A stretch of DNA of 42,934 nt, from contig NZ_JAHLYS010000020.1 in NCBI RefSeq assembly GCF_025128055.1, positions 1-42,934 on the forward strand, written 5' to 3'. Both the position numbers and the translations under genes were made by a program. This DNA is from Synechococcus sp. CS-1329. Its GTDB lineage: Bacteria; Cyanobacteriota; Cyanobacteriia; PCC-6307; Cyanobiaceae. The notes beneath the pieces were generated by a model. It worked only from the letters and a program-made list of their open reading frames with translations. It searched no databases and had not been told where the DNA came from. Below, piece by piece: positions 1 through 8,964 of this stretch (position 1 is its first letter; every line of letters starts with the position of its first letter).

Positions 1-36
1 AGGCAACCAGGGGCGGAAGGTCTTGGGCTTGCTCAT
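1..36 (-). CDS. Possible start of a transposase gene, cut by the left edge
   Basis: An ATG on the minus strand at 36 opens a frame that runs off the left edge after 12 codons (MSKPKTFRPWLP). From memory, this resembles the N-terminus of IS1182-type (DUF772) transposases, which often begin with an MSKTFRPW-like stretch. An in-frame upstream ATG at 61 would add eight residues. Twelve residues are too few to prove the family. No terminal inverted repeat could be confirmed in 37-136, between this frame and the stop of the neighbouring aminotransferase gene. If correct, an insertion sequence lies just downstream of that gene. Confidence 0.3.
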   Translation of the reverse strand, partial: MSKPKTFRPWLP

Positions 37-136
37 GGCCCATGATCTCGTCCAGAACCATTGCTGTCACTTGATTCTGGGCAGATACACAGCCGTCTGC
101 GGAGAAGGTGCTCCGAGATCTATGCGCAACAGCCTC

Positions 137-1375
137 CTAGGCAGGCCTGGTGAGTTCGGCCACGGCCTCCACCAGCCTCTCCAGCTCCGCCTCCGTGGTG
201 GTGATGTGGGTGCAGGCCCTGAGGCAGTGGGGATCGTCGAGGGTGCGCAGCCAGATGGCCCGCTCCCCCAGCTGACGCACCAGCTCCCCGGGAGAGGTGC
301 CCTCCACCACAACGCTCACCAGTCCCGCCGGCGGCGGCACCTCCAGCAGGGGGTGCACGCCGGGCAGTTGCCCCAGGCTCTGCCAGAGCTGCTGGCTGCG
401 CTTCTGAATCAGCTCCAGCCGCTCCGCCGCCGGGGCCACCGCCTCCAGCAATTCCAGCGAACGGCGCAGGCCGGCCAGCAGGGGAACGCAGGAGGTGGCC
501 ACCTCAAAGCGCCGGGCATCCCTGTGCCAGGCACTGCCGCCATCATTCTCCTGGGCCAGGCTGCGCCAGCCGCCCATGGTGGGCTGTGCCTCAGCCAGCA
601 GCCGCTCCGAGAGCGCCACTCCGCCCAACCCCTCGGGGCCGCAGCACCACTTGTGGCCGGTGAAGGCATAGATGTCGGCCACGGCCGCCGCACCAGCCCC
701 ACTGGCTTCCGCCTCGGGCGAGGACAGCGGCAGGCTCCCCACCGACTGGGCCGCATCCACCAGCAACCAGGGCCGGCGCGGGTGCTGCTCCAGCCGCTGG
801 GCCACGGCCGTGATCGGCATCAACTGGCCGGTGTTCCAGAGCAGGTGCGAGAGCACCACCAGGCGGGTGCGGGGCGTGAGGCTGGCCTCGAGGGCCTCCA
901 GCACCGAGGTGCTGGTGCTGGTCAGGTCGCCCCGCAGCTCCTTCACCGCCAGGGTGGAGATCGTGAGCCCCTCACGGCGGGAGAGTTCACGGCAGGCGGC
1001 CACCACGCCCGGATGCTCGCAATCGCTGATCAGCAGCTCATCGCCCGCCTGCCAGGGCAGGCCCCACAGGGGCAGCACGCAGCCACTGGTGACGTTCTCG
1101 GTGAGGGCCAGGCGCTCCGGCGGCACTCCGCAGAGGGCGGCCAGGGCTCCGCGCAGGCCGCCCACCTCCTGCTCCAGCCACGGCCAGATGTCGGCGGTGA
1201 AGGGCCCCAGCTCCTGGATCGTCCCCCAGCTGGCGTTGATCGCCGCCAGCGATGGACTGGGCAGCGGCCCCTGGCCGCCGTAGTTGAAGTAGGTCTTGTG
1301 GGCCAGAGCCGGCATCAGCTGCCGCAGTTGCTCTGGGCTGATAGAGCCGATGCTGGAGCCAGGGTCTCTCGTCAA
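137..1375 (-). CDS. Class V aminotransferase (cysteine desulfurase-like PLP enzyme)
   Basis: The protein is about 412 aa and has the layout of fold-type I PLP enzymes of the class V/NifS-like group. An N-terminal FNYGGQGPLP stretch matches the substrate-entry loop of these proteins. A LLVDAAQS motif supplies the Asp that contacts the PLP pyridine nitrogen. FTGHKW carries the Schiff-base lysine. The C-terminal small domain ends near the stop at 137-139. A dedicated IscS/SufS role is not shown, because no partner scaffold gene is nearby and I see no clear catalytic Cys loop. The substrate is therefore open (cysteine/selenocysteine lyase or isopenicillin epimerase-like). The start is uncertain: the frame opens with TTG at 1375, no Shine-Dalgarno sequence is visible, and the next in-frame ATG is about 20 codons inside, just before a conserved segment. 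Confidence 0.85.
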   Translation of the reverse strand: MTRDPGSSIGSISPEQLRQLMPALAHKTYFNYGGQGPLPSPSLAAINASWGTIQELGPFTADIWPWLEQEVGGLRGALAALCGVPPERLALTENVTSGCVLPLWGLPWQAGDELLISDCEHPGVVAACRELSRREGLTISTLAVKELRGDLTSTSTSVLEALEASLTPRTRLVVLSHLLWNTGQLMPITAVAQRLEQHPRRPWLLVDAAQSVGSLPLSSPEAEASGAGAAAVADIYAFTGHKWCCGPEGLGGVALSERLLAEAQPTMGGWRSLAQENDGGSAWHRDARRFEVATSCVPLLAGLRRSLELLEAVAPAAERLELIQKRSQQLWQSLGQLPGVHPLLEVPPPAGLVSVVVEGTSPGELVRQLGERAIWLRTLDDPHCLRACTHITTTEAELERLVEAVAELTRPA

Positions 1376-1522
1376 GGCGAACGATCGACAGGGTTCAGAA
1401 GCATGGCAGTGCTCCCGCTCCGTAGGGGCAGGCCTCAGGCCCTGTTCAAAACCGAAGGGGCCTGCTGATCAAGTGCCTGGATGCCCATCCAGGGATGATG
1501 ACGCGGCTGAAGGGGCTCGATT

Positions 1523-1690
1523 TCAGAGCACCTGACCGACCATCACCGCAGCAAGAGCTGAGAAGAGGGTGATGCCGAGGGCCGTGAGGGGGTTCTGTCC
1601 CTGGGCCACAGCGAAGCTGGTGACGACACCGGCTCCGAGGCAGGCGACGACGATCTGGGTGGCGGTGGAGGGACGATCCAAGGCGGACAT
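1523..1690 (-). CDS. Small two-helix membrane protein, unknown function
   Basis: This 55-aa reading frame starts at ATG 1690 and stops at TGA 1523-1525. After a short polar start (MSALDRPSTATQ) come two hydrophobic segments, about residues 13-29 and 36-54, joined by a short AQGQNP turn. This suggests a small hairpin membrane protein. Its composition matches coding DNA of this genome, and it lies head-to-head with the 80-aa gene at 1883 across a 192-bp spacer. I do not recognise a named family. Short membrane proteins of this kind are common in picocyanobacteria and some sit in thylakoid complexes, but nothing here assigns a role. Being short and GC-rich, it could still be a chance frame. Confidence 0.5.
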   Translation of the reverse strand: MSALDRPSTATQIVVACLGAGVVTSFAVAQGQNPLTALGITLFSALAAVMVGQVL

Positions 1691-1882
1691 CACGACTGAG
1701 CAGCAACGTAGGGACCCTTTTTGCAGGCACCAGCAGGGATCAGGGGTTTCGTTACCGGGGGTTGGGCTTCGTTACAGGGCGACATTGTCCTGGCTTTGCG
1801 GCCCAACCAGGTTCGCTGACCAAAGCAGGCGCACTCCGACCTGAAAGCCATGATCCGAGAAGACAGAGTTGCCCGTTAGCCC
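1691..1882. promoter_or_regulatory. Divergent intergenic spacer with 20-bp-spaced direct repeats
   Basis: This 192-bp spacer separates the starts of two divergent small genes. The octamer TTCGTTAC occurs at 1748-1755 and again at 1768-1775, exactly 20 bp apart (about two helical turns). Extended similarity is GG(T/C)TTCGTTAC(C/A)GGG. Same-face direct repeats between divergent genes are typical of a regulator binding site. The sequence does not fit the NtcA or HLR1 (RpaB) consensus as I know them. I could not place a convincing -35/-10 pair. Confidence 0.3.
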
Positions 1883-2125
1883 ATGGAGATCAATCACCCC
1901 AACCGCAAGCCGCTCACGGCCGAGGAGCTCGTGCTTTTGGAGGAGTTCCGCCAGAAGTTGAAGGCGCGGGTGCTCAGCGTGGGCCTCACCAGCGACGATG
2001 TCCGTCAGATCATCGAAGGTCTGCGCCGGCATCCCAACGCCAGTCTCGAAGTGATCCAGGCGGTGCTGGAGGACGCTCGTGCCCTGGTCCCTGGGCGGCG
2101 CCTGGTCACCTTCGACTGGGAATGA
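1883..2125 (+). CDS. Conserved-looking small soluble protein, unknown function
   Basis: The 80-aa product starts at ATG 1883. It is charged and predicted largely helical: an acidic/basic helix (about residues 13-34, containing EEFRQKLKARVL) is followed by a short turn and a second helical part with DDVRQIIEGLRRHP and LEVIQAVLEDARAL. It ends with GRRLVTFDWE. There is no signal peptide or membrane segment. I do not recognise the family; the helix-turn-helix-like run could reflect a small regulatory or adaptor protein, but this is a guess. It lies 94 bp upstream of the phosphoketolase gene in the same direction, so co-transcription is possible. Confidence 0.65.
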   Translation: MEINHPNRKPLTAEELVLLEEFRQKLKARVLSVGLTSDDVRQIIEGLRRHPNASLEVIQAVLEDARALVPGRRLVTFDWE

Positions 2126-2219
2126 GGCCAGAGCCAGTGATGTCAGGGGCGATACACCTGGCGTTGGCAGACCCTCGAGGTCGTGGGAGGGTGCGCTGAA
2201 CAGGACATAGACAGCCGGC

Positions 2220-4607
2220 ATGGCCATGGACCACGACCAGGAGCTTCAGCTGCTCGACGCCTGGTGGCGTGCCGCCAACTACCTGGCGGTGGGGATGATC
2301 TATCTGCGCGAGAACCCGCTGCTGGCCGAGCCCCTCCGGGCCGAGCACATCAAGGCCCGCCTGTTGGGGCACTGGGGCTCCAGCCCCGGTCAGGCCTTCA
2401 TCTGGGCCCACGCCAATCGGGTGATTCGCCACCACGATCTGGAGATGATCTACCTCTCCGGGCCAGGCCATGGGGCCCCCGGCGTGCTGGCTCCCACCTA
2501 CCTCGATGGCAGCTACAGCGAGGTCTATCCCGATAAGTCGCAGGACGGCGGTGGGATGCAGCGCTTCTTCAAGCAGTTCTCCTTCCCTGGCCATATCGGC
2601 TCCCATTGCACCCCGGAAACCCCGGGCTCGATCCATGAGGGGGGTGAACTGGGCTACGTGCTCTCCCACGCCTGCGGCGCCGTTTTCGATAACCCCGATC
2701 TGATCGCCCTGGCCTGCGTGGGGGATGGTGAGGCCGAAACCGGCCCCCTGGCCACGTCCTGGCACATCAACAAGTTCCTCAACCCCATCAGCGACGGGGC
2801 GGTGCTGCCGGTGCTGCACCTCAACGGCTACAAGATCGCCAACCCCACCCTGCTGGCCCGCATTCCCCGCCAGGAGCTGGTGAGCCTGATGCGTGGCTAC
2901 GGCTGGGATCCGATCCTGGTGGAGGGCAGCGAACCCGCGGCCATGCACGAGGCGATGGCCGCCGCCATGGATCAGGCCATCGCCACCATCCAGCGGGTGC
3001 GCCACGACTGCCGTCAGAGCGGTGAGGCCGTGCGGCCCGCCTGGCCGATGATCGTGCTGCGCTCCCCCAAGGGCTGGACCGGCCCCAAGGAGCTCAACGG
3101 CAAGAAGCTGGAAGGCTTCTGGCGGGCCCACCAGGTGCCCCTGCCGGCACCGAACAAGGATCCCGAGCAACTCAAGATGCTCGAAGACTGGCTGCGCAGC
3201 TACCGGCCCCAGGAGCTCTTCGACGCCGAGGGCACCCTCCGGCCTGAACTCCAGGCCCTCTCCCCGAAGGGGCTGCGGCGGATGGGCTCCAGCCCCCACG
3301 CCAATGGCGGCCGGCTGCGCCGCAACCTCAGGCTGGCGCCGATCGAGGCCCATGCCGTGCATGTCGAGCGACCCGGGCAGAGTGAGCACGAGAACACCGC
3401 ACCGCTGGGGGCGCTGCTGCGCGACACGATCGTGCGCAACCCCGACTCCCTGCGGGTGTTCGGCCCCGATGAAACCGCCTCCAACCGGCTGCAGGCCATC
3501 TATGAGGTGAGCAAGAAGGTGTGGATGGAGGAGTTCCTCCCCGAAGACCTCAACGGCAGTGAACTGGCCCGAGAGGGCCGGGTGGTGGAGATGCTCTCCG
3601 AGCACACCCTGGTGGGAATGATGGAGGGCTACCTGCTCACCGGCCGCTACGGCTTCTTCCACACCTACGAAGCCTTTGCCCACGTGATCGCTTCGATGTT
3701 CAACCAGCACGCCAAGTGGCTGGAATCCTGCAATCTGCATGCCAGCTGGCGGGCACCGATCGGTGCCTGGAACTGCCTGATCTCCTCCACTGTCTGGCGG
3801 CAGGACCACAACGGCTTCACCCACCAGGACCCCGGCTTCATCGATCTGGCCGGCAACAAGAGCGGCGATGTGGTGCGGGTTTACCTGCCGGCCGACGCCA
3901 ACTGCCTGCTGGCGGTGGCCGAGGAGGCGCTGGTGGAAACCAACGTCTGCAACATCATCGTTTCAGACAAGCAGAAGCACCTTCAGTACCTCACCCTGGA
4001 GGAGGCCCGCCGCCACGTGGCCAAGGGCATCGGCCTCTGGGGCTGGGCCAGCAACGACGACCGCGGCGATGAACCCGATGAGCCCGATGTGGTGATGGCC
4101 TGCGCCGGTGACATCCCCACCAAGGAGGTGCTGGCGGCGGTGGAGATCCTGCATCGCGAGGTGCCGAAGCTGCGCATCCGTGTGCTCAATGTGGTGAAAC
4201 TGTTTGCCCTCACCCAGCCCAGCGAGCACCCCCACGGCCTCTCGGATCGCGATTTCGACAGCCTGTTCACCACCGACAAGCCAGTGATCTTCAACTTCCA
4301 CGGCTACCCCTGGCTGATTCACCGGCTCACCTACCGCCGCACCAACCATCCCAACATCCACGTGCGCGGCTACAAGGAGAAGGGCAACATCAACACGCCG
4401 CTGGAGCTGGCGATGAACAATCAGATCGACCGCTTCAACCTGGTGATTGATGTGATCGATCGGGTGCCGGGCCTCGGCTCCCGCGCCGCCCACGTGAAGG
4501 AGCGGATGAAGGAAGCGATCCTCGGCCACCGCCTCTACGCCCACACCCACGGGATGGATTCCCCTGATGTGACCGGCTGGCGCTGGACGCCGCCCACCCC
4601 CCTCTAG
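2220..4607 (+). CDS. xfp: Phosphoketolase (xylulose-5-P/fructose-6-P)
   Basis: This 795-aa thiamine-diphosphate enzyme cleaves xylulose 5-phosphate or fructose 6-phosphate with phosphate, giving acetyl phosphate plus glyceraldehyde 3-phosphate or erythrose 4-phosphate. The length is normal for the family. Visible signatures include GPGHGAPG near residue 82, the EGGELGY signature near residue 140, and the ThDP/Mg-binding GDGEAETGP block followed by NGYKIANPT. The C-terminal part contains the phosphoketolase-specific [10 protein letters not shown] block. The enzyme is cytoplasmic. The acetate kinase gene starts 2 bp after its stop, so the two genes form a unit that makes ATP and acetate from sugar phosphates. 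In cyanobacteria this route bypasses part of glycolysis in the dark or when carbon is in excess. ATG 2220 gives the expected N-terminus; a second ATG follows two codons later. Confidence 0.97.
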   Translation: MAMDHDQELQLLDAWWRAANYLAVGMIYLRENPLLAEPLRAEHIKARLLGHWGSSPGQAFIWAHANRVIRHHDLEMIYLSGPGHGAPGVLAPTYLDGSYSEVYPDKSQDGGGMQRFFKQFSFPGHIGSHCTPETPGSIHEGGELGYVLSHACGAVFDNPDLIALACVGDGEAETGPLATSWHINKFLNPISDGAVLPVLHLNGYKIANPTLLARIPRQELVSLMRGYGWDPILVEGSEPAAMHEAMAAAMDQAIATIQRVRHDCRQSGEAVRPAWPMIVLRSPKGWTGPKELNGKKLEGFWRAHQVPLPAPNKDPEQLKMLEDWLRSYRPQELFDAEGTLRPELQALSPKGLRRMGSSPHANGGRLRRNLRLAPIEAHAVHVERPGQSEHENTAPLGALLRDTIVRNPDSLRVFGPDETASNRLQAIYEVSKKVWMEEFLPEDLNGSELAREGRVVEMLSEHTLVGMMEGYLLTGRYGFFHTYEAFAHVIASMFNQHAKWLESCNLHASWRAPIGAWNCLISSTVWRQDHNGFTHQDPGFIDLAGNKSGDVVRVYLPADANCLLAVAEEALVETNVCNIIVSDKQKHLQYLTLEEARRHVAKGIGLWGWASNDDRGDEPDEPDVVMACAGDIPTKEVLAAVEILHREVPKLRIRVLNVVKLFALTQPSEHPHGLSDRDFDSLFTTDKPVIFNFHGYPWLIHRLTYRRTNHPNIHVRGYKEKGNINTPLELAMNNQIDRFNLVIDVIDRVPGLGSRAAHVKERMKEAILGHRLYAHTHGMDSPDVTGWRWTPPTPL

Positions 4608-4609
4608 CC

Positions 4610-5737
4610 GTGGACGCCCTGGCTTCCGCTGCCCCTGCCGGGGGGGCGGCGCTGGTGCTGAACGCGGGTAGCTCCAGCCTCAAGGCTGGGCTGTTCGCCG
4701 CCGATGGCCGCTGCCTGTGGCGGGAGCAGCGCCGCTGGCACCCTTCCTCCGGTGCCATGGAGGAGGTGCTCGGCAGCTGGCTTCCCGCTGCCCTGGCGGC
4801 GTGGGATGGGGAGCCGCTGCTGGCGGCCCATCGGGTGGTCCATGGCGGCGAGCACTTCACCGCGCCCACCCCGTTGAACCCTGCGGTGCTGGAGGTGCTG
4901 GAGGATCTGATCCAGCTGGCACCCCTGCACAACGGCCCGGCCCTGGCGGTGATGCGCTGGTTGGCCCAGTGGCGGCCCCAGCTGCCCCAGTGGGCCTGCT
5001 TTGACACGGCCTTTCACAGCACCCTGCCGCTGGAAGCCCGCACCTATGCCCTGCCGGCGGCCTGGCGGCAGCTGGGTCTACGCCGTTTCGGCTTTCACGG
5101 CCTCAACCATGAACATGTCAGTGACACCATCAGCCGCCAGTGGCGCTCCGGGGCCAAGGCCCCCAGCGGACCCCTGCGGTTGATCAGCTGCCACCTGGGG
5201 GCCGGCTGCTCCCTCTGCGCCATCCGCGAGGGCCGCAGTGTGGCCACCACCATGGGCTACACCCCATTGGAGGGGCTGGTGATGGCCACCCGCAGCGGCT
5301 CGATCGATCCGGGTCTGCTGCTGCGGCTGCTGCGCCAGGGGCTGACGCCCGAGCAGCTGGAGCGGGGGCTGCAGGGGGAGAGTGGTCTGCTGGGGCTCTC
5401 CGCTGGCCTCAGCTCCGACATGCGTCAGCTGCGCCAGGCCGCCGCCGCTGGCCACGACGGTGCACAGCTGGCCATCGCCGTGTTTCGCCACAGTCTGCTG
5501 GAGGGCATCGGCGCGATGGCGGCCAACCTGGGGGGGGTGGATGTGATCGCCCTCAGCGGCGGCATCGGCGAGCACGACGATGAACTGCTGGCTGATCTGA
5601 AGGCCTCCCTAGGCTGGCTCGGCCGTGTGGAGCTGGTGCGCGTTCCCGCCGATGAGGAGGGCCTGATCGCCCGCCGGTGCCTCAGCGCAGCAGGCGGGAG
5701 GCCGGCCGAGCCCGACCGCTGCTCGCCCACTGCTTGA
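4610..5737 (+). CDS. ackA: Acetate kinase
   Basis: The 375-aa protein belongs to the ASKHA fold and interconverts acetyl phosphate + ADP and acetate + ATP. Family motifs appear in order: LVLNAGSSSLK (phosphate-binding loop), FDTAFHSTLP, GFHGLNHEHVS, CHLGAGCS, the GYTPLEGLVMATRSG block, and LSGGIGEHD near the end. It is slightly short of the usual 400 aa. GTG at 4610 is chosen because it lies 2 bp after the phosphoketolase stop and leaves about 15 residues before the first motif. The last 12 or so codons, after the usual IARR end, overlap the convergent ycf46-like gene by 56 bp. No phosphotransacetylase gene lies nearby, so phosphoketolase is the likely acetyl phosphate source. Confidence 0.96.
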   Translation: MDALASAAPAGGAALVLNAGSSSLKAGLFAADGRCLWREQRRWHPSSGAMEEVLGSWLPAALAAWDGEPLLAAHRVVHGGEHFTAPTPLNPAVLEVLEDLIQLAPLHNGPALAVMRWLAQWRPQLPQWACFDTAFHSTLPLEARTYALPAAWRQLGLRRFGFHGLNHEHVSDTISRQWRSGAKAPSGPLRLISCHLGAGCSLCAIREGRSVATTMGYTPLEGLVMATRSGSIDPGLLLRLLRQGLTPEQLERGLQGESGLLGLSAGLSSDMRQLRQAAAAGHDGAQLAIAVFRHSLLEGIGAMAANLGGVDVIALSGGIGEHDDELLADLKASLGWLGRVELVRVPADEEGLIARRCLSAAGGRPAEPDRCSPTA

Positions 5738-7163
5738 GGGCCTCGAGCTGCTCGCGGGCCGTGCGCGAGAGGGGCACCAGATCACTGGCGGCGGCGATCA
5801 GATCCGCCTCGCCGAACTCCCGGTGCTGCGCAAAGGCCAGGTGCATCGCCTCCACCACCGTCTGCTCCAGTTCGGCGCCGGAGAATCCCGCCGTGCGGTC
5901 CACCACCACCTCCAGGGGAATGCTGTGGTTCGGTCGGCGGCGGCGCAGTTGCAGGTCGAGAATCGTGCGCCGCTCGGCGGCATCGGGCAGATCCAGCAGG
6001 AAGATCTCATCAAAGCGGCCCTTGCGCATCAGCTCTGGCGGCAGGCTCTCCACCCCGTTGGCGGTGGCCACCACGAACACCGCCGAGCGCTTCTCCGCCA
6101 TCCAGGTGAGCAGGCTGGCCAGCACCCGCTGACTGGTGCCGCCGTCGCTGCGGCTGTCGCCGCCGAAGCCCTTGTCGATCTCGTCGATCCAGAGCACGCA
6201 GGGGGCCATGGCCTCGGCGCGGCGGATCATGTCGCGGGTGCGGGCCTCACTGGCGCCCACCAGGCCGGCGAACAGCCGCCCCACATCCAGGCGCAGCAAC
6301 GGCATGGCCCAGCTGTGGGCGATCGCCTTGGCGGTGAGGGATTTGCCCGTGCCCTGGGGGCCCACCAGCAGCACGCCCCGCGGCAGGGGCAGGCCATAGG
6401 CGGCTGCTTCGTCGCTGAAGGCCAGCCGCCGCTGCTCCAGCCAGTGCTTGAGCGCCTCGAGCCCGCCGATGTCGGCAGGGCTGGCCTCGGTGGGGCAGTA
6501 CTCCAGCAGCTCGCTGCGGGCGATGGCCTGGCGCTTCTCCTCCAGCACCTCCGCCAGATCAGGCTCCCCCAGCTGGCCGCGTTGGGCCAGGGCCCGCGCG
6601 GCCACCTGGCGGATGCGCTGTTCACTCAGGCCGCTGCAGCAGTGGCTGAGCTGCTCCAGCACTGCGGCGCTGAGGGGATGGCCGCAGGCCTGGCCGATGC
6701 TCTCCAGCAGGGAGCTGATCTCAGCGGCATTGGGCAGGGGCAGATCAAGGATGGTGAGGCACTCCTCCAGCTCCCGCGGCACCTGCCATTCCGGCGCGGT
6801 GATCACCAGGGTGCGCGGTTTCTGGCGCAGGCTGGTGGCCAGATTGCGCAGCCGGCGACCGATGCCGGGATCGTCGCAGTAGCGGTGGAAATCGAGCAGC
6901 AGCAGAATCACCGCCTGATCCGGTGGCAGGCTCTCGATCGCCTCCAGAGCTCCCATCGGATTGCGTTTGGCCTCACCCTCGCGGTTCGGCAGCCCTTGGA
7001 GCCCCTCCACGAAATCCCAGCGCAGCAGGGTGCGCTGACCCAGACGCTGGGCGGCCCGCCTGAGCAGGGTGGCGATGCGTTCCTCCTCGGGGCTGCGGAT
7101 CCAGAGGATCGGTGCCCGGGCCCGGATCAGCAGATCCAGCTGGTCGGCCCACTCCTCGCTCAT
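5682..7163 (-). CDS. ycf46: AAA ATPase, Ycf46-like
   Basis: The 493-aa protein has a degenerate N-terminal nucleotide-binding-like domain (residues 1-215) and a canonical AAA module. The module shows Walker A GPQGTGKS (268-275), Walker B VLWIDEID (323-330), and an Arg-finger region MRKGRFDE (379-386). This matches the Ycf46 family of cyanobacteria and algal plastids, thought to help carbon-uptake regulation or stress tolerance; its molecular substrate is unknown. The start is ATG 7163, overlapping the DUF177 gene stop by 4 bp (ATGA); the upstream in-frame extension lies inside that gene and is Arg-rich junk. Its position at the end of the rpmH-rnpA-yidC cluster suggests co-transcription with ribosome and membrane-insertion genes. 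Confidence 0.9.
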   Translation of the reverse strand: MSEEWADQLDLLIRARAPILWIRSPEEERIATLLRRAAQRLGQRTLLRWDFVEGLQGLPNREGEAKRNPMGALEAIESLPPDQAVILLLLDFHRYCDDPGIGRRLRNLATSLRQKPRTLVITAPEWQVPRELEECLTILDLPLPNAAEISSLLESIGQACGHPLSAAVLEQLSHCCSGLSEQRIRQVAARALAQRGQLGEPDLAEVLEEKRQAIARSELLEYCPTEASPADIGGLEALKHWLEQRRLAFSDEAAAYGLPLPRGVLLVGPQGTGKSLTAKAIAHSWAMPLLRLDVGRLFAGLVGASEARTRDMIRRAEAMAPCVLWIDEIDKGFGGDSRSDGGTSQRVLASLLTWMAEKRSAVFVVATANGVESLPPELMRKGRFDEIFLLDLPDAAERRTILDLQLRRRRPNHSIPLEVVVDRTAGFSGAELEQTVVEAMHLAFAQHREFGEADLIAAASDLVPLSRTAREQLEALKQWASSGRARPASRLLR

Positions 7164-7711
7164 CGCCACTGGCGCAGGGCCGACCAACGGGGATCGATGG
7201 GCGCATCGCCGGATGGGTCTGAGTGGACCGCGGCGGCGGATGCGGAGCCGGTCTCCGCTGGATCCGGCAGGGCTGGTCCGGGGCAGTCGGCGCCGCAATG
7301 GTTCTGCAGCGGCAGCTGCAGGCTGAGTTGCTCGAACAGCCAGCGGGCCGGATCGAAATGGCCGCGGGGGTCGAGGCTCTCGATCAGATCGCTGTCGGGG
7401 TCGTCAGTGAGCTGATCGGCCTCGCCCAGCCAGAGCCGCTCGGAGCCGCGGAAGTGCAGGAGGTGGTTGTAGTGGCTCAGGCAGCGGTCGCAGCAGAGGC
7501 TGACGATGGTTTCGGCCTCCCCTTCCACCTCCAGCACCGGCTCACCGTGCTGGGCGCTCAGCCAGCCGCGCACCGGCGTGAGGCTCTCGAGGTCCTCCAG
7601 CTGCTGGTCCACGGCCCACAGCCGTGGCTCCGGCTGCACGCGCAACTCCTGCAGGGGCACGGGCCGCAGCAGGGATGGTTCGGGCAACGGCGTGGGACGC
7701 CGCGTCATCAC
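7160..7711 (-). CDS. DUF177 (YceD-like) protein
   Basis: About 183 aa. The DUF177 family pattern is visible: a central CCDRC pair (CxxC) near residue 75 and a later NHCGADCPG near residue 140 that resembles the C-terminal CxxxCxG element, suggesting metal binding. In other bacteria YceD genes sit beside ribosomal protein genes and affect 23S rRNA accumulation; plant and cyanobacterial relatives are also linked to rRNA processing. Here it lies between yidC and ycf46. Its GTG start (7711) overlaps the yidC stop by 4 bp; the following ATG at 7708 is an alternative. The C-terminal 35 residues are Ala/Ser/Pro-rich and probably disordered. Confidence 0.85.
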   Translation of the reverse strand: MMTRRPTPLPEPSLLRPVPLQELRVQPEPRLWAVDQQLEDLESLTPVRGWLSAQHGEPVLEVEGEAETIVSLCCDRCLSHYNHLLHFRGSERLWLGEADQLTDDPDSDLIESLDPRGHFDPARWLFEQLSLQLPLQNHCGADCPGPALPDPAETGSASAAAVHSDPSGDAPIDPRWSALRQWR

Positions 7712-8844
7712 TTCTTGCCCTTGGGCTCGAAGGGCAGACGCTCCATCCCGCCGCCGCTGGCGGCCACCGCCACCGTCTGCTGACTGAGTTGCTGATCGAG
7801 GATGTTCTGCAGGTTCTCGGGCAGGGCCTCGCGGCTGAGCAGGAAGGTCTGCAGGGCCTGGAAGATGTTGGCCACCACCATGTAGAGCAGTACCCCGGCC
7901 GGCAGCGGGAAGAACAGGAACATGCCGGTGATCATCACGGGGGTGATCTTGTTGGCCGTCGACTGCTGCGGGTTCGGCGGCATCCCGGCTCCCGAGAGGA
8001 TCTGGGAGATGAACAGGCTGGCGCCGAAGGCACCCACCAGGATGGCGATGTCCCAGTTGACCGCCCCATCGGTGTAGAAGCCCACCTGGCCGAGGGCCTT
8101 GATGAACAGGAAGCCGCTGCGGGCCGCCAGGCCGGGCACCGTGCCCTCCACCGTGGCATCACCGACACCGATCGCCTCGATCAGCCCGGACTCGCTGACG
8201 CGCACCACCTCCTCGCCCTTGCTCACTTGCCAGACCGGCTTGAACTTGGAGCCGTTCTCTACACCTTCCAGCACACTGCTGAAGGGCTGACCGTCCTTGG
8301 TGTGCAGGTTCACCTGGGCTGAGTCGCCGATGCCGAGCTTGGTGCCGGCCTCCAGGCTGGCGACCACGGGCACATGGCTGGTTTCGGTGATGAAGATCGA
8401 GTGGCTGCCGCTGTTGAAGGGCTTGATCTCCACCGCAGCGATCTGATCCGATGGCAACACCTTGAGGTTGAGGGTGTAGGGCACATCGGCGAAGGGTGAG
8501 CCGCGCAGCGTGGCGAACAGGGCGAAGAGGATCGGCATCTGCACCAGCAGCGGCAGACAGCCGGCCAGGGGGCTGCCGAACTCCTTCATCAGCTTGCCCA
8601 GTTCCTCCTGCTGTTTCTGGGGATTGCTGGCGTAGCGGCTCTTGATCTCCGCCTGACGCTTCTGCATCACGGGCTGGGCGATGCGCATGCGCCGGGCGCT
8701 GCGGATCGAGCCTGCGCTCAGGGGGAAGAGGGCCAGCCGGATCACCACGGTGAGGGCGATGATCGCCAGCCCGTAACTCGGCACCAGCCCATAAAAGAAA
8801 TCGAGGATGGGCAGCAGCAGGTTGTCGGAGATGTAGCCGATCAC
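7708..8844 (-). CDS. yidC: Membrane protein insertase YidC/Oxa1/Alb3
   Basis: The product is about 378 aa and inserts proteins into the plasma and thylakoid membranes, alone or with SecYEG. The first conserved helix carries the hydrophilic-groove arginine in VVIRLALFP. Then come the cytoplasmic coiled hairpin ([15 protein letters not shown]) and [16 protein letters not shown] (TM3). Two further helices follow near residues 264-283 and 303-335. Unusually, about 100 residues (roughly 146-249) sit between TM3 and the next helix and include a BIG2/Ig-like stretch (LGIGDSAQV, then [13 protein letters not shown]). GTG at 8844 is chosen because known cyanobacterial YidC proteins begin near (M/V)[11 protein letters not shown]; the longer frame to TTG 8922 adds an Arg-rich tail not seen in relatives I know. 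Confidence 0.95.
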   Translation of the reverse strand: MIGYISDNLLLPILDFFYGLVPSYGLAIIALTVVIRLALFPLSAGSIRSARRMRIAQPVMQKRQAEIKSRYASNPQKQQEELGKLMKEFGSPLAGCLPLLVQMPILFALFATLRGSPFADVPYTLNLKVLPSDQIAAVEIKPFNSGSHSIFITETSHVPVVASLEAGTKLGIGDSAQVNLHTKDGQPFSSVLEGVENGSKFKPVWQVSKGEEVVRVSESGLIEAIGVGDATVEGTVPGLAARSGFLFIKALGQVGFYTDGAVNWDIAILVGAFGASLFISQILSGAGMPPNPQQSTANKITPVMITGMFLFFPLPAGVLLYMVVANIFQALQTFLLSREALPENLQNILDQQLSQQTVAVAASGGGMERLPFEPKGKK

Positions 8845-8964
8845 AGCGGAGAGGCGGCGGAAGGGGGAGGGTTTGGCCCAGTGTGCCCGAGCAGCCGATC
8901 GGACTGCTGCCGATGCGGGCAAATCCCATCGGGATGGGTCGCTCGGGAGGCCTGGGCCAGGGGG

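Noticed and set aside
23-1468. 481-aa plus-strand frame opposite the aminotransferase gene
   Set aside because: No recognisable family and Gln/Gly/Arg-rich; the opposite strand has a full PLP-enzyme pattern.
1748-1775. Reading the TTCGTTAC repeats as an HLR1 (RpaB) or NtcA site
   Set aside because: HLR1 copies are spaced about 10 bp with TTACA(A/T)(A/T); NtcA needs GTA-N8-TAC. The observed 20-bp spacing and sequence fit neither.
2106-3824. 572-aa frame on the minus strand antisense to the phosphoketolase gene
   Set aside because: It is the shadow of the GC-rich coding frame; its translation is rich in Gly, His, Val and Gln and shows no family motif.
8845-8922. Longer yidC start at TTG 8922
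   Set aside because: It adds about 26 Arg/Ala-rich residues before the conserved [13 protein letters not shown] 8844 fits family N-termini better.
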